NCBI GenBank assembly: GCA_936920195.1
Contig: CAKZHE010000083.1
Location: forward strand, 1-43,819
Source of the DNA: an uncultured cyanobacterium
GTDB lineage: Bacteria; Cyanobacteriota; Cyanobacteriia; Cyanobacteriales; FACHB-T130
Length of the DNA: 43,819 nt
Direction: 5' to 3'
Position 1 is the stretch's first letter. Each line of letters begins with the position of its first letter. Shown here piece by piece: positions 1 through 10,832 of this stretch. The position numbers and the translations under genes were made by a program. The notes under the pieces were generated by a model. That model saw only the letters and a program-made list of their open reading frames with translations. It searched no databases and was not told the DNA's origin.

Positions 1-326
1 TATTCGACTGAACGGCAGTTTTTCTTGAACTGCGGGTATCCTTTCTTTCCTGAAATAGATTTCCGGCAGTTGTCGTAAAACCGAGCAATTGAAGAATAGG
101 CTCTTTCTACTGCTGCCTGACAAGCATGGGAATTTAAAGCTTTAACAAAGGGAAATTCGGCTCTCAATGTGGTATTGTAGCGATATAGCTCTTTTTGCCC
201 TACCCCTCGGTTGTCCATCCAAAAGCGAATGCACTTATTACGAACGAATTGAGCAGTTCTAATCGCTTCGTCTATCGCCTGGTATTGAGTTGTTTTTCCT
301 TTGGCTTTAAATTCTAGGACAAACAT
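1..326 (-). CDS. tnpB: TnpB-type RNA-guided nuclease (IS200/IS605 OrfB), N-terminal part
   Basis: Reading the minus strand from the ATG at 326 gives 108 codons without a stop, running off the left edge. The protein starts MFVLEFKAKGKTTQYQAI and continues with RTAQFVRNKCIRFWMD, SHACQAAVERAYSSIARFYD and SGKKGYPQFKK. This is the conserved N-terminal pattern of cyanobacterial IS200/IS605 OrfB (TnpB) proteins. TnpB is known as an RNA-guided DNA nuclease of the transposon. The RuvC motifs, the zinc finger and the right end with its guide RNA would lie left of the window. An in-frame TGA 24 nt upstream makes this ATG the only possible start. No frameshift is visible in the part present. Whether the gene is intact cannot be judged here. 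Confidence 0.85.
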   Translation of the reverse strand, partial: MFVLEFKAKGKTTQYQAIDEAIRTAQFVRNKCIRFWMDNRGVGQKELYRYNTTLRAEFPFVKALNSHACQAAVERAYSSIARFYDNCRKSISGKKGYPQFKKNCRSVE

Positions 327-369
327 TTGACGTGGGCAACTTCTACATCAAAACTATATATAACACAAG

Positions 370-397
370 AAAAGCCGTCCTAGAAGGACGGGGCTTA
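370..397. repeat. Hairpin at the end of the IS200/IS605-type element
   Basis: AAGCCGTCCT at 372-381 pairs with AGGACGG plus CTT at 385-395, with GG bulged out and a short loop. The hairpin lies 45 nt upstream of the tnpB start. Sub-terminal hairpins of this kind are recognised by the Y1 transposase of IS200/IS605 elements, so the left end of the element is probably within about 400-420. The exact boundary cannot be set without an empty site. Confidence 0.55.
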
Positions 398-466
398 TAT
401 CCCATTAATTTTGGTCAAGATGCCGCTGGAGTTAACCCCGTCACAGGCACTTCCACTAGGGAAAGT

Positions 467-1174
467 CTAGGCTGTCGCTAAGACACTGGTGAATGGGGCA
501 ATCGCTTCCCAGTGCAGAACATCCTGGAGCAGCGCCTGATAGCCTTTGACATTGGGATGCAAACCATCGCGGCACATTTGCTGACTGCACCAGTAACTCC
601 CCCGCTGCTGCCACAGATCAAAAATATCCAAATAGGGAATTTGGCGCTTTTGGCAGGCTAACCGGGTAGCTTCTTTGTAGCGATATTGATCGCGATGGTT
701 GTAGTAGAGGCATTCCATAAACGGCATCTTGCTTTCTTCCACTGGAACCATACCCACAAATAGTACCGGACAAAGATGCTGCGATCGCTCCAATAAATGA
801 TCTAATTCCCGTTGAAAAACCTCAAACTCAGTAAAATTCTTGCCATCAATTCTCCCCAGTCGCGCTGAGTCATTCACGCCCAAGGATAAAATAATCGCAT
901 CGGGAACGCGGTTCCGCAATTCCCCGCGATGGCGAAACTCATTTTCCAAGCGTACTGCTACTTGCTTCACCCCATCTCCCCGCACTCCCAAATTATAGAG
1001 CGCGTGTCCGGGAGTATCTGGACAAATCCAGCGCCGTCGCAGTCGCTCTACCCAACCACCACCTTCTGGATCGCCATATCCATAGACAATACTATCTCCA
1101 AGGGCAACTAATTTCAGGGGATGAGGATGCTTCTGGCGGGAAGGCTCCCAAGTCGGGGCAGCAAGTGTTGGCAT
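467..1174 (-). CDS. SGNH/GDSL-family hydrolase
   Basis: A 235-residue protein with the SGNH blocks in order. Block I is VALGDSIVYGYG (nucleophile Ser near residue 28), block II is NLGVRGD (near 62), block III is LSLGVNDS (near 98) and block V is DGLHPNVKGY (near 205) with the catalytic Asp and His. Enzymes of this family hydrolyse esters, either lipids, acyl groups or acetylated sugars; the substrate cannot be read from the sequence. There is no signal peptide or membrane segment, so it is probably cytoplasmic. The gene stands alone and is divergent from the zinc-ribbon gene that follows. The class is clear, the substrate unknown. Confidence 0.9.
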   Translation of the reverse strand: MPTLAAPTWEPSRQKHPHPLKLVALGDSIVYGYGDPEGGGWVERLRRRWICPDTPGHALYNLGVRGDGVKQVAVRLENEFRHRGELRNRVPDAIILSLGVNDSARLGRIDGKNFTEFEVFQRELDHLLERSQHLCPVLFVGMVPVEESKMPFMECLYYNHRDQYRYKEATRLACQKRQIPYLDIFDLWQQRGSYWCSQQMCRDGLHPNVKGYQALLQDVLHWEAIAPFTSVLATA

Positions 1175-1363
1175 AGATTTCAGAATTAATTGCTAGTTTT
1201 TGGCAAAACTTTGATACAAATTTACACAATTTTAAAATATCTTGGCTATTTTCGATCCGGTCTAGAAAATTTTAAATATCAACTGTCGGCTATTAATGGG
1301 CAAAGTGCTAGCAGAGCATTTAGGATCTATACAGATCCTTTTTTTGCACGCGAGGAGATACCA

Positions 1364-1744
1364 GTGAACGAAAACAGCCCCAAAACCTTTCAAATCAACC
1401 TTTCCAATCTGAGCTTTTGGCTGGCGATCGCCGGAATTGTCTGGTTACTAGGGGCAGTGGGCTTGGGCTGGTTAGTGAATGGCGTATTAATTCTGTTCGG
1501 TTTAATGATTTTAATCCCCATTCTAGGGGTTTTTGGGTTTCGCTGGTGGCTGAAACGGAATATTATTGAGGATAAGTGTCCGATGTGCGACTACGAATTC
1601 CAAGCCCTCAACAATACTGAAGCCGAGTGTCCTAGTTGCAAGGAACCTTTAAAAATCAACAATGGACGCTTTCAGCGCTTGACTCCCCCCGGCACCATTG
1701 ATGTAGAAGCCGTGGAAGTCACTGCTCAAACCATCGAAGACTAA
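1364..1744 (+). CDS. Small membrane protein with C-terminal zinc ribbon
   Basis: I place the start at the GTG at 1364 because GAGGAG lies 6 nt upstream (1352-1357). The open frame reaches back to 1190, but that part overlaps the region upstream of the hydrolase and reads unlike a protein. From this GTG the protein has 126 residues. Two hydrophobic stretches (roughly 16-36 and 38-60) form a membrane hairpin. A basic turn (WWLKRN) follows, then CPMC and CPSC 20 residues apart, a typical four-cysteine zinc ribbon. A short acidic tail ends the protein. I do not recognise a named family. The arrangement suggests a membrane-anchored protein with a cytosolic metal-binding domain. Confidence 0.7.
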   Translation: MNENSPKTFQINLSNLSFWLAIAGIVWLLGAVGLGWLVNGVLILFGLMILIPILGVFGFRWWLKRNIIEDKCPMCDYEFQALNNTEAECPSCKEPLKINNGRFQRLTPPGTIDVEAVEVTAQTIED

Positions 1745-1751
1745 GTTCTTT

Positions 1752-2189
1752 TTAGGAAGATTTGCGACTAGAAATCGAGAAAGTGTAGTTATGTTGACCG
1801 CCAGCGCGATCGCCTACATAAATCCGATAAGTACCAGGCAGCCAAACCCCAGAAATTTCTGGATTTTCGCCGGAAGTAGGATCGGCGATCGCGCAGAAGC
1901 GGTCTTTTGGTCCTTCAATTAACAGCGTTGGCTGTCCGCCCCCAGTGATACTAAAACGTAGATAATCATTGCGCTGGGTTATCTTGACTAAATGATTAGC
2001 CTTAGAACTAATATAACCACAATCCTTAGTGCTAACTGAACCCCCCGATTGTCCTTGAAGGGCAATCGGGTCAGTTTTTAAAGTCGCACCCACTTCAATG
2101 GTGGGGTCATTGCTGCGAGCTACGCCGGGAGCGCTCAAAATTAGTGCTAAGGCTGTAGGTACGATTGCCCAGATAGGTTGGTTTTTCAT
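1752..2189 (-). CDS. Small secreted protein, function unknown
   Basis: A 145-residue protein with a classic signal peptide: two N-terminal charges are weak (MKNQ), then a hydrophobic core IVPTALALILSAPG and a likely cleavage site near ARS-ND (about residue 26). The mature part is about 120 residues and predicted to be mostly beta strand. It contains GVWLPGTYRIYVGDR and ends HNYTFSISS, which resembles bacterial pre-peptidase C-terminal type beta sandwiches, although I cannot confirm that. Two cysteines in the mature part could form a disulfide. Its 3' end faces the zinc-ribbon gene, with only 7 nt between the two stop codons, so the pair is convergent. Confidence 0.7.
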   Translation of the reverse strand: MKNQPIWAIVPTALALILSAPGVARSNDPTIEVGATLKTDPIALQGQSGGSVSTKDCGYISSKANHLVKITQRNDYLRFSITGGGQPTLLIEGPKDRFCAIADPTSGENPEISGVWLPGTYRIYVGDRAGGQHNYTFSISSRKSS

Positions 2190-2429
2190 CTCTATGACCT
2201 TATGCCTTCCTTAAAATCGTTCTTAATTTCATTCTGCTACTCTTATTGACTCTTGATGGCGGTATATGTTCCTATTTATCAACTGGCACGTGCTTTTTTT
2301 AAGGGAATAGAAAATATAATTCTACTTTTTTAAATCTAAATCAAGAGAAATAAAAGCAGTTTTTCAATGGCGCGATCGGGAACAGTTGCCAATAACAGGA
2401 CATCTTCCCTTCGGCTTGCCCAAGTTCTG
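2190..2429. other. Intergenic stretch without a gene
   Basis: No frame of convincing length or composition was found. The stretch holds the upstream region of the secreted-protein gene and AT-rich DNA leading to the repeat-type promoter at 2430. GCACGTGC followed by seven T at about 2286-2300 is a palindrome without a loop and is a weak terminator candidate only. Confidence 0.4.
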
Positions 2430-2446
2430 TTCACATTAAATTCACA
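2430..2446 (+). promoter_or_regulatory. Tandem 11-bp direct repeat, candidate regulator site (copy A)
   Basis: TTCACA at 2430-2435 recurs at 2441-2446, exactly 11 bp later, with AT-rich DNA between. Tandem hexamers one helical turn apart are the usual layout of sites for OmpR/PhoB-family response regulators. The same block occurs at 12215-12231 at nearly the same distance from a start codon (74 nt here, 73 nt there). Binding is inferred, not shown. Confidence 0.4.
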
Positions 2447-2503
2447 ATTTATGTTTATGGTGACAATTAAAAGGCTAGAAATCTAAATAAGTCTATTGAG
2501 GGT

Positions 2504-2614
2504 GTGACTGCGATCGCGCAGCAAATTATAGTTGAAAAACACCAAGGTGGCATCAGGGTTAATTCGGAGGTTGGTCTTGTTACAGAGTTTATGCTCTCCC
2601 TACCTATCAAATAG
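2504..2614 (+). pseudogene. Collapsed kinase gene: start codons fused to HATPase tail
   Basis: The frame GTG at 2504 to TAG at 2612 encodes 36 residues. It starts MTAIA, as the kinase at 12288 does. It continues [20 protein letters not shown] and ends [10 protein letters not shown], which matches the last 32 or so residues of the HATPase domains of the three neighbouring kinases ([11 protein letters not shown]...GTEFIISL). The junction is GCGATCGCG at 2510-2518. The living kinases carry the same octamer just before this ARQII segment, and the 12288 gene has a one-base variant of it (GCGATAGC) in its first codons. The simplest reading is a kinase gene of several kilobases lost by recombination between two HIP1 octamers. 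The G of the ATP lid is also changed (GLVTEF rather than GxGTEF). It can still be translated as a short peptide, but no function is expected. Confidence 0.75.
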
Positions 2615-2661
2615 TTAAGGATAAAATAGTCATGTACGCTCTCACACAGGAGAAACGAGTT

Positions 2662-5600
2662 ATGAAAGTAATTTCCAATTTACTAGGTTATCAAATCACT
2701 CAGCAATTATACGCAGGTACGCGCACCCTCGTCTATCGAGCTATCCGTACCGACGACCAACAACCCGTTGTCATTAAACTCCTGCGAAACGAATACCCCA
2801 CCTTCAATGAAATCGTTCAGTTTCGCAACCAATATACCATTACCAAAAATTTCAACTTTCCTAGTGTTATTCAACCATTAACTTTAGAAACATACCACAA
2901 TAGCTATGCCTTAGTTATGGAAGACTTTGGCGGAGTCTCTCTATCTGACTATCTGAAGATAGCCACAGATGAAAGCCAAAACCCCAAATCTTTACCTTTA
3001 GCAGAATTTCTGAATATCGCCATCCAACTGACAGATATTCTCCACTATCTCTACCAAAACCGCGTTATTCACAAAGATATTAAACCCGCCAATATTTTAA
3101 TTAACCCAGATACCAAGCAAATCAAATTAATTGACTTTAGTATTTCTTCCCTGCTGCCGCGAGAAACCCAAGAAATCCAAAATCCTAATATTTTAGAAGG
3201 AACCTTAGCCTATCTCTCTCCCGAACAAACCGGGAGAATGAATCGCGGCATTGATTATCGCAGCGATTTTTATTCCTTGGGGGTAACATTCTATGAATTG
3301 TTAACCGGGGAACTGCCCTTTGTGTCAGCAGATGCCATGGAATTAGTCCATTGTCATTTAGCTAAACACCCAATCCCCATTCATCAAATTAATCCTCAAA
3401 TTCCCTTAGCTTTGTCAGAAATAGTCAGCAAATTGATGGCAAAGAATGCTGAAAATCGCTATCAAACTGCCTTGGGAATCAAGCAAGATCTAGAGATTTG
3501 CTTAGAACAATTACAAAGAATAGGTAATATAGAAAGCTTTAAATTAGGAGAGCGAGATATTAGCGATCGCTTCACTATTCCCGAAAAACTCTATGGCAGA
3601 GAAAAGGAAGTAAATCAACTCTTAGCCGCCTTTGAAAGAGTCAGCACAGGTCACACCGAAATGATGCTGGTGGCGGGATTTTCAGGTATTGGTAAAACTG
3701 CCGCAGTCAACGAAGTCCATAAACCCATTGTCCGGCAACGGGGTTATTTCATCAAAGGCAAATATGACCAATTTAATCGGAACATTCCTTTTAGCGCCTT
3801 TGTCCAAGCCTTCCGGGACTTAATGGGGCAATTATTATCAGAATCTGACGAGCAACTACAAGCCTGGAAAAACCAGATTTTAGCAGCCGTAGGAGACAAC
3901 GGACAAGTCTTAACTGAAGTAATTCCTGAATTAGAAAATATTATTGGCAAACAGTCACCAGTCACAGAATTACCTGGCAGTGCCGCCCAAAATCGCTTTA
4001 ATTTACTCTTCCAAAAATTCGTCAAAATCTTCACCAGCAAAGAACATCCCTTAGTGATGTTTTTAGATGACTTACAATGGTCAGATTCCGCATCCCTAAA
4101 TTTATTGAAATTACTCCTGCAAGAGACGGGATATTTATTGGTATTAGGTGCTTATCGGGATAATGAAGTCTCGCCAGTGCATCCATTTATCTTAACAGTG
4201 AATGAGATCGTTAAAACTGGGGTAACTGTAAATAAAATTACCTTACCACCTTTAAGCGAACCAGATATGAATCTGTTGATAGCAGATACGTTAAATTGTG
4301 AGTTGTCTCTGGCTCAACCATTAACAAAATTAGTTTATCAAAAAACCCAAGGAAATCCTTTCTTTGCTACCCATTTTCTCAAAGCATTACATGATGATAA
4401 GCTGATTAGCTTTGATTGGGATATCCAACATTGGCAATGCGATATTGCCCAAGTTAAAGCTTTAGCGATCGCTGATGATGTGGTAGAGTTTATGGCTTTG
4501 CAATTGCAAAAATTGCCGACACAAACTCAGGATATGCTCAAGTCAGCGGCTTGTATTGGAGCCGAGTTTGATTTGAATACCTTAGTTATTGTTAGCGAGC
4601 AATCGGCAGGAGCGACGGCTACGGCTTTATGGAAAGCATTGCAAGAAGGCTTGGTAATTCCCACCACCAGAATTTATAAATTCTTTACCCAATTGGAGAG
4701 TGAAGAAGCCTTTAATAGTTCAGCCAATCCAACTTATCGGTTTTTGCACGATCGCGTTCAACAAGCTGCCTATTCTTTGATTCCAGAGTCTGAACGCGCG
4801 ATCGCTCATTACCACATCGGTCAACTGCTGCTGCAAAAAATATCCCCAGAAACTAGAGAATACCGCATCTTTGAACTCGTCAATCAATTAAACTATGGGA
4901 CAGCTTTAATTACCGAACAAACCGAACGCGACGAACTCGCTAAACTCAATCTCATCGCCTGTCGCAAAGCGAGAGTCGCTACCGCCTATAAAGCAGCGCG
5001 TGAATATGCCGCAGTGGGATTATCTTTGTTGGGAGAAAATACTTGGCAACAGCAATATGAAATGAGTCTCGGCTTCTATGAATTAGCGGCGGAGGTGGCA
5101 ATGTTATGCGGTGACTTTGAGGCGATGGAACAGTTTATTGATCTTGTCATCCAACAGACATATTCTTTACTGGAACAGGTCAATATTTACCGCATTAGGA
5201 TTCAAGCCAAGACTTCCCAGCGTCAACTCAGTGAAGTGTTGGAGATCGGCATCGATCTTCTACAAAAGCTGGGCTTAACAATCAATGAATCACCCACACC
5301 AGAAGATATTCAACAGTCAGTTCAAGCAATTACAGAACTGATTGGCGATCGCAAAATAACAGATTTTGTTTACCTCCCTGTGATGACAGATGCGAACAAA
5401 ATTGCTATTACCCAGATTGCCAGTAGCATCATGTCAGCAATTTACACCAGTGGCTCTCCTTTGTATTCATTACTAGCTGCCTTATTAGTCAAATTATTCC
5501 TACAACATGGCAATATATCTGTTTCTTCTACCAACTATGCTTGCTATAGTGTAGTTCTTTGTAATATGCAGCAAAATATCGATTTAGCGGCACAATTTGG

Positions 5601-8055
5601 GCAGTTGGCATTGAATGTGGTATCAAAATTCGATGATAAAGCAAGTAAACCTGAAGTATTTTTGCTGCTAGGTTTTTTTATTCTCCACCGCAAATCTCAC
5701 CTCAAAGAAACGCTACCCCTGTTGAGTGAAGGTTACATACTGGCGCTAGAAGTGGGAAATCTGGAATACGCTGGATATAATGCTAACACTTTTTGTCGAT
5801 ATTCTTTTTGGTGCGGTCAACCCCTTGCTAACTTGGAACGAGAAACGCACACCTACTATAATACTTTAGTGCAATTAAAGCAATTGGGAACAGCTAATTA
5901 CTGTCTGATTTATTGGCAAGTAATTTTAAATTTAATGGGTTTTGCAGAGCATCCCACCATTTTGTCTGGCTCGGCTCTCCAAGAGACAGAATTTCTCCCC
6001 TTTCTGCGGTCTGCAAATGATTTATATGGATTATTTGTTTTCCATTCATATAAGTTGACCCTTTGCTTTTTATTTGGTGAAGTTGAGCAAGCTAACAACC
6101 ATGTACTTGAGTGCAAAAATTATTTCATGGGGTGTGCGGGAACCATTGGTGAACCTGTATTTTATTTCTATGATTCATTAATTGCCATATCACAATTGAG
6201 CCAACCGTCCAGCGACATATCAACTGTATTAGAGCGAGTGGCACAAAATCAAACTCAATTACAGCTATGGGCGCACCATGCACCAATGAATCACCAGCAT
6301 AAGGTTGATTTGGTAGAAGCTGAAAAATATCGAGTGTTAGGAAAAACAGCCGAAGCAATTGAGTTTTATGACAAGGCAATTTCTGGAGCCAAAGCCAACG
6401 AATACATTCAAGAAGAAGCGCTAGCCAACGAACTTGCGGCAAAATTCTACCTCGACTGGGGCAAACAACGGATAGCTCAGGAGTACATGACCGAAGCCTA
6501 CTACGGCTATGCTCGCTGGGGTGCAAAAGCCAAAGTCGCTGATTTAGAAAATCGCTATCCCCAATTACTTGCCCCCATATTACAGCAAACCCGTTCTCCC
6601 TTCTCCACTCGCGAAACCATCTTTGCCTTGGGGACTGTCACCTCCACCAGTGGAGCAACTTCCAGCAGTAGTGTCTCAGATAGCCTAGATTTAACCGCTA
6701 TTCTCAAAGCTTCTCAAACTATGTCAGGTGAAATTGAACTGGAAAAACTGGTTTCTGCGTTACTTTCTATCGTCATCGAAAATGCTGGGGCTGATAAATG
6801 CGTATTCATGCTGATGCGAGACGATCGCTTACTAGTTAAAGGGTCAATTACTGAAGGTACGGAGCCAGTTGTATTGCAGCGTGTTCCTGTTGAAGAGAGT
6901 CAAGATATTCCCCTAAAACTAATTTACAAAGTCAAGCATAGCCATCAGACGATTGTTCTACTGGATGCAACAGCAGATCCCACCCTAACTAATGATTCAT
7001 ATATTGTACGTCAGCAACCCAAGAGTATTTTTTGTAGCCCGATTTTACATCAAGGGAAATTGAAGGGCATTTTATATCTAGAAAATAACCTGACGGTGGG
7101 AGCGTTTACCAGCGATCGCATTGAAGTCCTGAATCTAATTTGCGCTCAAGCTGCTATTTCCTTAGAAAATGCCCGTCTGTATCAAGCGGCACAACAAGCC
7201 TTAAACGATCTCAAACAAGCTCAATTGACTATTGTCCAAAGTGAAAAAATGTCAGCCTTGGGGAATTTAGTCGCAGGAGTGGCGCACGAAATTAATAACC
7301 CCGTTGGTTTCCTCAATGGTAATATTCAACCTGCTTTAGATTACATCAGCGATATTTTCCAATTGTTCGATCTAGTTCAAGAAAAATATCCTCAATTGCA
7401 CCCAGATATTCAAGCAAAAATAGAAAATATTGAGCTAGATTACATCCGAGAAGATTTACCAAAGTTAGTTAGCTCGATGCGGGAAGGGGTAAAGCGAATT
7501 GCCGATATCAGCACCAGTTTGCGAACCTTCTCCCGTGCGGATACTAACTACCCGGTTGCCTGCAATATCCATGATGGAATTGATAGTACCATTATCATCC
7601 TCAAACATCGCCTTAAAGCTAACGAAATTCGTCCCGAAATTAAAGTAATTAAAGAGTATGGAAATTTACCCCAAATCGAATGTTATGCCGGACAGCTAAA
7701 TCAGGTATTTATGAATTTGTTGAGCAATGCCATTGATGCGTTAGAAGAATCAAATCAAGGGCGTAAGTATGCAGGCATTGCCAATAAAATTACTATTAAA
7801 ACTGAGTTGTCAGAAGATAAAAATCAGGCAATAATTCGGATTAAAGACAATGGAATTGGCATGAATGCGGAGGTTCGGAATCAAATTTTTGAGCATTTAT
7901 TTACTACAAAAAATGTAGGGAAAGGGACGGGATTGGGATTGACGATCGCGCGGCAAATCATTGAAGAAAAACATCGAGGTAAAATCGAAGTTAATTCTAG
8001 CCTAAATAACGGTACAGAGTTTATTATCTTGCTCCCAATTAAAGAGCGGATTTAA
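2662..8055 (+). CDS. Ser/Thr kinase - AAA ATPase - GAF - histidine kinase fusion (HstK type)
   Basis: I prefer the ATG at 2662 (1797 residues). AGGAG ends 9 nt upstream, and the protein then begins like its paralogue ([16 protein letters not shown]). An ATG at 2632 adds 10 residues. Residue numbers below count from 2662. Residues 5-270: protein kinase fold with VVIKLL (Lys39), [10 protein letters not shown] (Asp139), IDFS in place of DFG (Asp158), and SPE in place of APE. Residues 310-560: AAA/STAND ATPase with Walker A GFSGIGKT (339-346) and Walker B VMFLDD. Residues about 750-1320: helical, TPR-like. Residues about 1342-1510: GAF. Residues about 1520-1797: histidine kinase with AHEINNP (His1542), N box [15 protein letters not shown] and GKGTGLGL. 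The whole protein has no membrane segment. Such fusions are known in cyanobacteria as HstK-type kinases. The ligand of the GAF domain is unknown. Confidence 0.93.
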   Translation: MKVISNLLGYQITQQLYAGTRTLVYRAIRTDDQQPVVIKLLRNEYPTFNEIVQFRNQYTITKNFNFPSVIQPLTLETYHNSYALVMEDFGGVSLSDYLKIATDESQNPKSLPLAEFLNIAIQLTDILHYLYQNRVIHKDIKPANILINPDTKQIKLIDFSISSLLPRETQEIQNPNILEGTLAYLSPEQTGRMNRGIDYRSDFYSLGVTFYELLTGELPFVSADAMELVHCHLAKHPIPIHQINPQIPLALSEIVSKLMAKNAENRYQTALGIKQDLEICLEQLQRIGNIESFKLGERDISDRFTIPEKLYGREKEVNQLLAAFERVSTGHTEMMLVAGFSGIGKTAAVNEVHKPIVRQRGYFIKGKYDQFNRNIPFSAFVQAFRDLMGQLLSESDEQLQAWKNQILAAVGDNGQVLTEVIPELENIIGKQSPVTELPGSAAQNRFNLLFQKFVKIFTSKEHPLVMFLDDLQWSDSASLNLLKLLLQETGYLLVLGAYRDNEVSPVHPFILTVNEIVKTGVTVNKITLPPLSEPDMNLLIADTLNCELSLAQPLTKLVYQKTQGNPFFATHFLKALHDDKLISFDWDIQHWQCDIAQVKALAIADDVVEFMALQLQKLPTQTQDMLKSAACIGAEFDLNTLVIVSEQSAGATATALWKALQEGLVIPTTRIYKFFTQLESEEAFNSSANPTYRFLHDRVQQAAYSLIPESERAIAHYHIGQLLLQKISPETREYRIFELVNQLNYGTALITEQTERDELAKLNLIACRKARVATAYKAAREYAAVGLSLLGENTWQQQYEMSLGFYELAAEVAMLCGDFEAMEQFIDLVIQQTYSLLEQVNIYRIRIQAKTSQRQLSEVLEIGIDLLQKLGLTINESPTPEDIQQSVQAITELIGDRKITDFVYLPVMTDANKIAITQIASSIMSAIYTSGSPLYSLLAALLVKLFLQHGNISVSSTNYACYSVVLCNMQQNIDLAAQFGQLALNVVSKFDDKASKPEVFLLLGFFILHRKSHLKETLPLLSEGYILALEVGNLEYAGYNANTFCRYSFWCGQPLANLERETHTYYNTLVQLKQLGTANYCLIYWQVILNLMGFAEHPTILSGSALQETEFLPFLRSANDLYGLFVFHSYKLTLCFLFGEVEQANNHVLECKNYFMGCAGTIGEPVFYFYDSLIAISQLSQPSSDISTVLERVAQNQTQLQLWAHHAPMNHQHKVDLVEAEKYRVLGKTAEAIEFYDKAISGAKANEYIQEEALANELAAKFYLDWGKQRIAQEYMTEAYYGYARWGAKAKVADLENRYPQLLAPILQQTRSPFSTRETIFALGTVTSTSGATSSSSVSDSLDLTAILKASQTMSGEIELEKLVSALLSIVIENAGADKCVFMLMRDDRLLVKGSITEGTEPVVLQRVPVEESQDIPLKLIYKVKHSHQTIVLLDATADPTLTNDSYIVRQQPKSIFCSPILHQGKLKGILYLENNLTVGAFTSDRIEVLNLICAQAAISLENARLYQAAQQALNDLKQAQLTIVQSEKMSALGNLVAGVAHEINNPVGFLNGNIQPALDYISDIFQLFDLVQEKYPQLHPDIQAKIENIELDYIREDLPKLVSSMREGVKRIADISTSLRTFSRADTNYPVACNIHDGIDSTIIILKHRLKANEIRPEIKVIKEYGNLPQIECYAGQLNQVFMNLLSNAIDALEESNQGRKYAGIANKITIKTELSEDKNQAIIRIKDNGIGMNAEVRNQIFEHLFTTKNVGKGTGLGLTIARQIIEEKHRGKIEVNSSLNNGTEFIILLPIKERI

Positions 8056-8132
8056 AAGTTAATAACCTGAATTGCTGGCAATAAATTTAAGTTGGCGATC
8101 GCTTTTTTCTTGACATCTCTTAGGGAACGATA

Positions 8133-10820
8133 ATGAAGTCTCAAGCTAATTCCGCTAAAACTCTACCTTTACAACTTGTTCTAGTAGTTCCGTTCGTGTT
8201 GCAAATCTTTGCTGCCGTTGGACTGACTGGTTATCTATCATTGCGAAATGGACAGAAAGCAGTCAATGATGTTTCCAGTCAGTTGCGGCAAGAGATGAGC
8301 GATCGCATTAACCTGGAAGTCCTCAACTATTTGGAAAGACCTTATATTGTTGGACAAGTTCTAGTTGCGGCGGCTCAAGAGGGGCGGCTTGATTTAACAG
8401 ATGTCACCAAACTAGAACAAACTTTTTGGCAATTAGTCAGCAAAGAAACCGTCAACTTCATTGAAATGGCTCTGGCTGATGGCACAGATATAGGAGTAGA
8501 AAATACTCCTAGCCGAGGTATTATAGCTTTTGTTGGGAACAAAGCATATCTACCTCAACGCAAAATTTACCAACTTGGTGATAGAGGTCAACGGATAGCG
8601 TTGATCAAAATTCAACCAAATTTTGATCCTCGAAATCGGCCTTGGTACAAAAATGTTCAAAAAGCTGGAAAGCCTATTTGGACAAAGCCTTTTTTGGGCA
8701 GTGCCGATCGAGCTATTTCAATTGCCTTAACTCAACCTATATATGACAAAAATGGCGCGTTATTGGGCGCTCAAAATAGTATCTTTCGCATTGAAAAAAT
8801 TCATCGTTTTCTTAGTTCTGTCAAAGTAGGCCAGACAGGACAAACTTTTATCATCGATCGTTCTGGTCAATTGATTGCAAGTTCAAGGCTCGACAAGCCT
8901 TATAACATTGAACCCCAAAAAAATGATTTACAACAAATTCCCGCTGTCAAATCTGAAAATTCTGTCATTCGTGCCACCGCCCAAGCAATTCTGGATCGCT
9001 TCGGGACTTTTAATGCCATTGCCGAAAGCCAACAACTGGATTTTATGCTGGCAAATCAGCACCAGTTTGTTCAAGTTTCAACTATTCGCAACGAACGAGG
9101 CATCGATTGGCTGAGTGTCATTGTTGTCCCAGAATCAGATTTTATGGCAGAAATTGATGCCAATACCCGCAGCACAATTTTCCTCTGTTTGGGGGCATTA
9201 GTTTTGGCAACAATTCTGGGGATTTATACCTCCCGATGGATTGCCCAGCCGATTTTGAAATTGCAGCAAGCTAGCGAAGCCATTGCCACAGGGGAACTAG
9301 ATCGCCGGGTGGAAATGAACGATATTAAGGAGTTAGCTGGGTTGGCGATCGCATTCAACCAAATGGCAACGCAACTCAAAAGTTCCTTTACGGAACTCGA
9401 AGATCGGGTGGCAGAACGCACGGTAGAACTGCAACAAGCGAAAGAAGTTGCTGATAGTGCTAACCAAGCCAAGAGTTCTTTTTTGGCGAATATGAGTCAC
9501 GAACTTCGCACCCCTTTAAATGGAATTTTGGGTTATGCCCAAATCCTCGATCGCTCCCCAACATTATCCCAGAAAGAACGGCAGGGAATTAATATTATTT
9601 ACCAATGCGGTTCTCATTTACTTACCCTGATTAACGATGTCCTCGATCTATCCAAAATTGAAGCCCGCAAACTAGAACTGTATCCTAGTGCTTTGCATCT
9701 GCCCTCTTTCCTACAAGGGGTGGTAGAAATTAATCGCATTCGTACCGAACAAAAAGGCATTGATTTTAAATTTTATGCCGACGATCGTCTCCCCACTGGA
9801 GTTTACGCCGATGAAAAACGCTTGCGGCAAATACTGATTAATCTACTTGGTAATGCCATTAAATTTACTGACAAAGGCAGCGTCACTTTTAAGGTTGAAC
9901 AGAACGGGGAGAAAATTCGTTTCCAGGTACAGGATACTGGAGTAGGGATGACTCCAGAACAGGTGAAAAAAATCTTTCTCCCCTTTGAACAAGTGGGGGA
10001 TCTCAAAAAACAAACGGAAGGGACTGGATTAGGACTAGCAATTAGTCAGAAAATTGTTTCCATTATGCAGAGCAAAATCACAGTAGAAAGCGTCTTGAGT
10101 GAGGGCAGTACGTTTTCTTTTGAAGTAGAACTGCCGGAAGCCAAAGATTGGGCGACGACTTCTAGAGCCATGCAGCAAGGTGTTGTCACTGGATATCAGG
10201 GGGAAAAACGTAAAGTTTTGGTGATTGATGACCGTTGGGAAAATCGATCGGTGTTAGTGAATCTACTAGAACCGATTGGGTTGGAAATTATCGAGGCAAG
10301 CAATGGTCAAGAAGGTCTAGAACAAACCTGGAATGAATCGCCAGATTTAATTATTATCGACCTAGCTATGCCTGTGATGGATGGATTTGAGTTTTTGCGG
10401 CAAATGCGATCGCATCCTCAACTCAAAGATCGCATTGTAGTGGTTTCTTCTGCTAGTGTATTTGATATCGATCGTCAGAAAAGTCTTGATGCTGGGGGCA
10501 ATGATTTCTTGCCAAAACCCGTTCAGGCTGACACCCTCCTAGAACTGCTAGAAAAATATCTTCAACTGACTTGGATTTACGAGGTTAATCAGAACCAAAA
10601 TGCTGCGATTAACCTTGATCAAATGGAACCGCCCAGTCCAGAAATTTTACAGCAACTAGCTGAATTAGTTCAAGATGGCGAACTTGATGGTGTCGTGGCG
10701 ATCGCCCAACAAATTCAGGAGACTCATGCGAACTTTGCCCAACAACTGATTTATTTATCAGAGGAGTGCGAACTTGTCAAGCTCCGAGCCTTAATTCAAA
10801 AATATCTTGTTAATTTTTAG
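8133..10820 (+). CDS. Membrane hybrid histidine kinase: Cache - HAMP - HisKA - HATPase - receiver
   Basis: An 895-residue sensor. Membrane helix 1 is at about 11-36 and helix 2 at about 346-368 ([19 protein letters not shown]). Between them lies a periplasmic Cache-type domain (RPWYKNV..., [16 protein letters not shown]) that usually binds small ligands. HAMP follows (369-422), then a coiled coil ([20 protein letters not shown]). HisKA has [10 protein letters not shown] with His456, HATPase has NLLGNAIKF and TGLGLAISQ, and the C-terminal receiver has VIDD and IIIDLAMP with Asp743 and the conserved Lys in LPKP. All catalytic residues are present, so it should be active. AGGGA precedes the ATG. 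It lies 78 nt after the HstK-type gene and only 12 nt before the next gene, which suggests one operon. Its HisKA class differs from that of its four neighbours. Confidence 0.93.
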   Translation: MKSQANSAKTLPLQLVLVVPFVLQIFAAVGLTGYLSLRNGQKAVNDVSSQLRQEMSDRINLEVLNYLERPYIVGQVLVAAAQEGRLDLTDVTKLEQTFWQLVSKETVNFIEMALADGTDIGVENTPSRGIIAFVGNKAYLPQRKIYQLGDRGQRIALIKIQPNFDPRNRPWYKNVQKAGKPIWTKPFLGSADRAISIALTQPIYDKNGALLGAQNSIFRIEKIHRFLSSVKVGQTGQTFIIDRSGQLIASSRLDKPYNIEPQKNDLQQIPAVKSENSVIRATAQAILDRFGTFNAIAESQQLDFMLANQHQFVQVSTIRNERGIDWLSVIVVPESDFMAEIDANTRSTIFLCLGALVLATILGIYTSRWIAQPILKLQQASEAIATGELDRRVEMNDIKELAGLAIAFNQMATQLKSSFTELEDRVAERTVELQQAKEVADSANQAKSSFLANMSHELRTPLNGILGYAQILDRSPTLSQKERQGINIIYQCGSHLLTLINDVLDLSKIEARKLELYPSALHLPSFLQGVVEINRIRTEQKGIDFKFYADDRLPTGVYADEKRLRQILINLLGNAIKFTDKGSVTFKVEQNGEKIRFQVQDTGVGMTPEQVKKIFLPFEQVGDLKKQTEGTGLGLAISQKIVSIMQSKITVESVLSEGSTFSFEVELPEAKDWATTSRAMQQGVVTGYQGEKRKVLVIDDRWENRSVLVNLLEPIGLEIIEASNGQEGLEQTWNESPDLIIIDLAMPVMDGFEFLRQMRSHPQLKDRIVVVSSASVFDIDRQKSLDAGGNDFLPKPVQADTLLELLEKYLQLTWIYEVNQNQNAAINLDQMEPPSPEILQQLAELVQDGELDGVVAIAQQIQETHANFAQQLIYLSEECELVKLRALIQKYLVNF

Positions 10821-10832
10821 GAACAAAATTTT

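Noticed and set aside
311-481. Open frame on the + strand ending DAAGVNPVTGTSTRESLGCR
   Set aside because: It lacks an ATG, crosses the IS hairpin and overlaps the start of tnpB. A chance frame or a host-gene tail cut by the element are both possible, so I did not annotate it.
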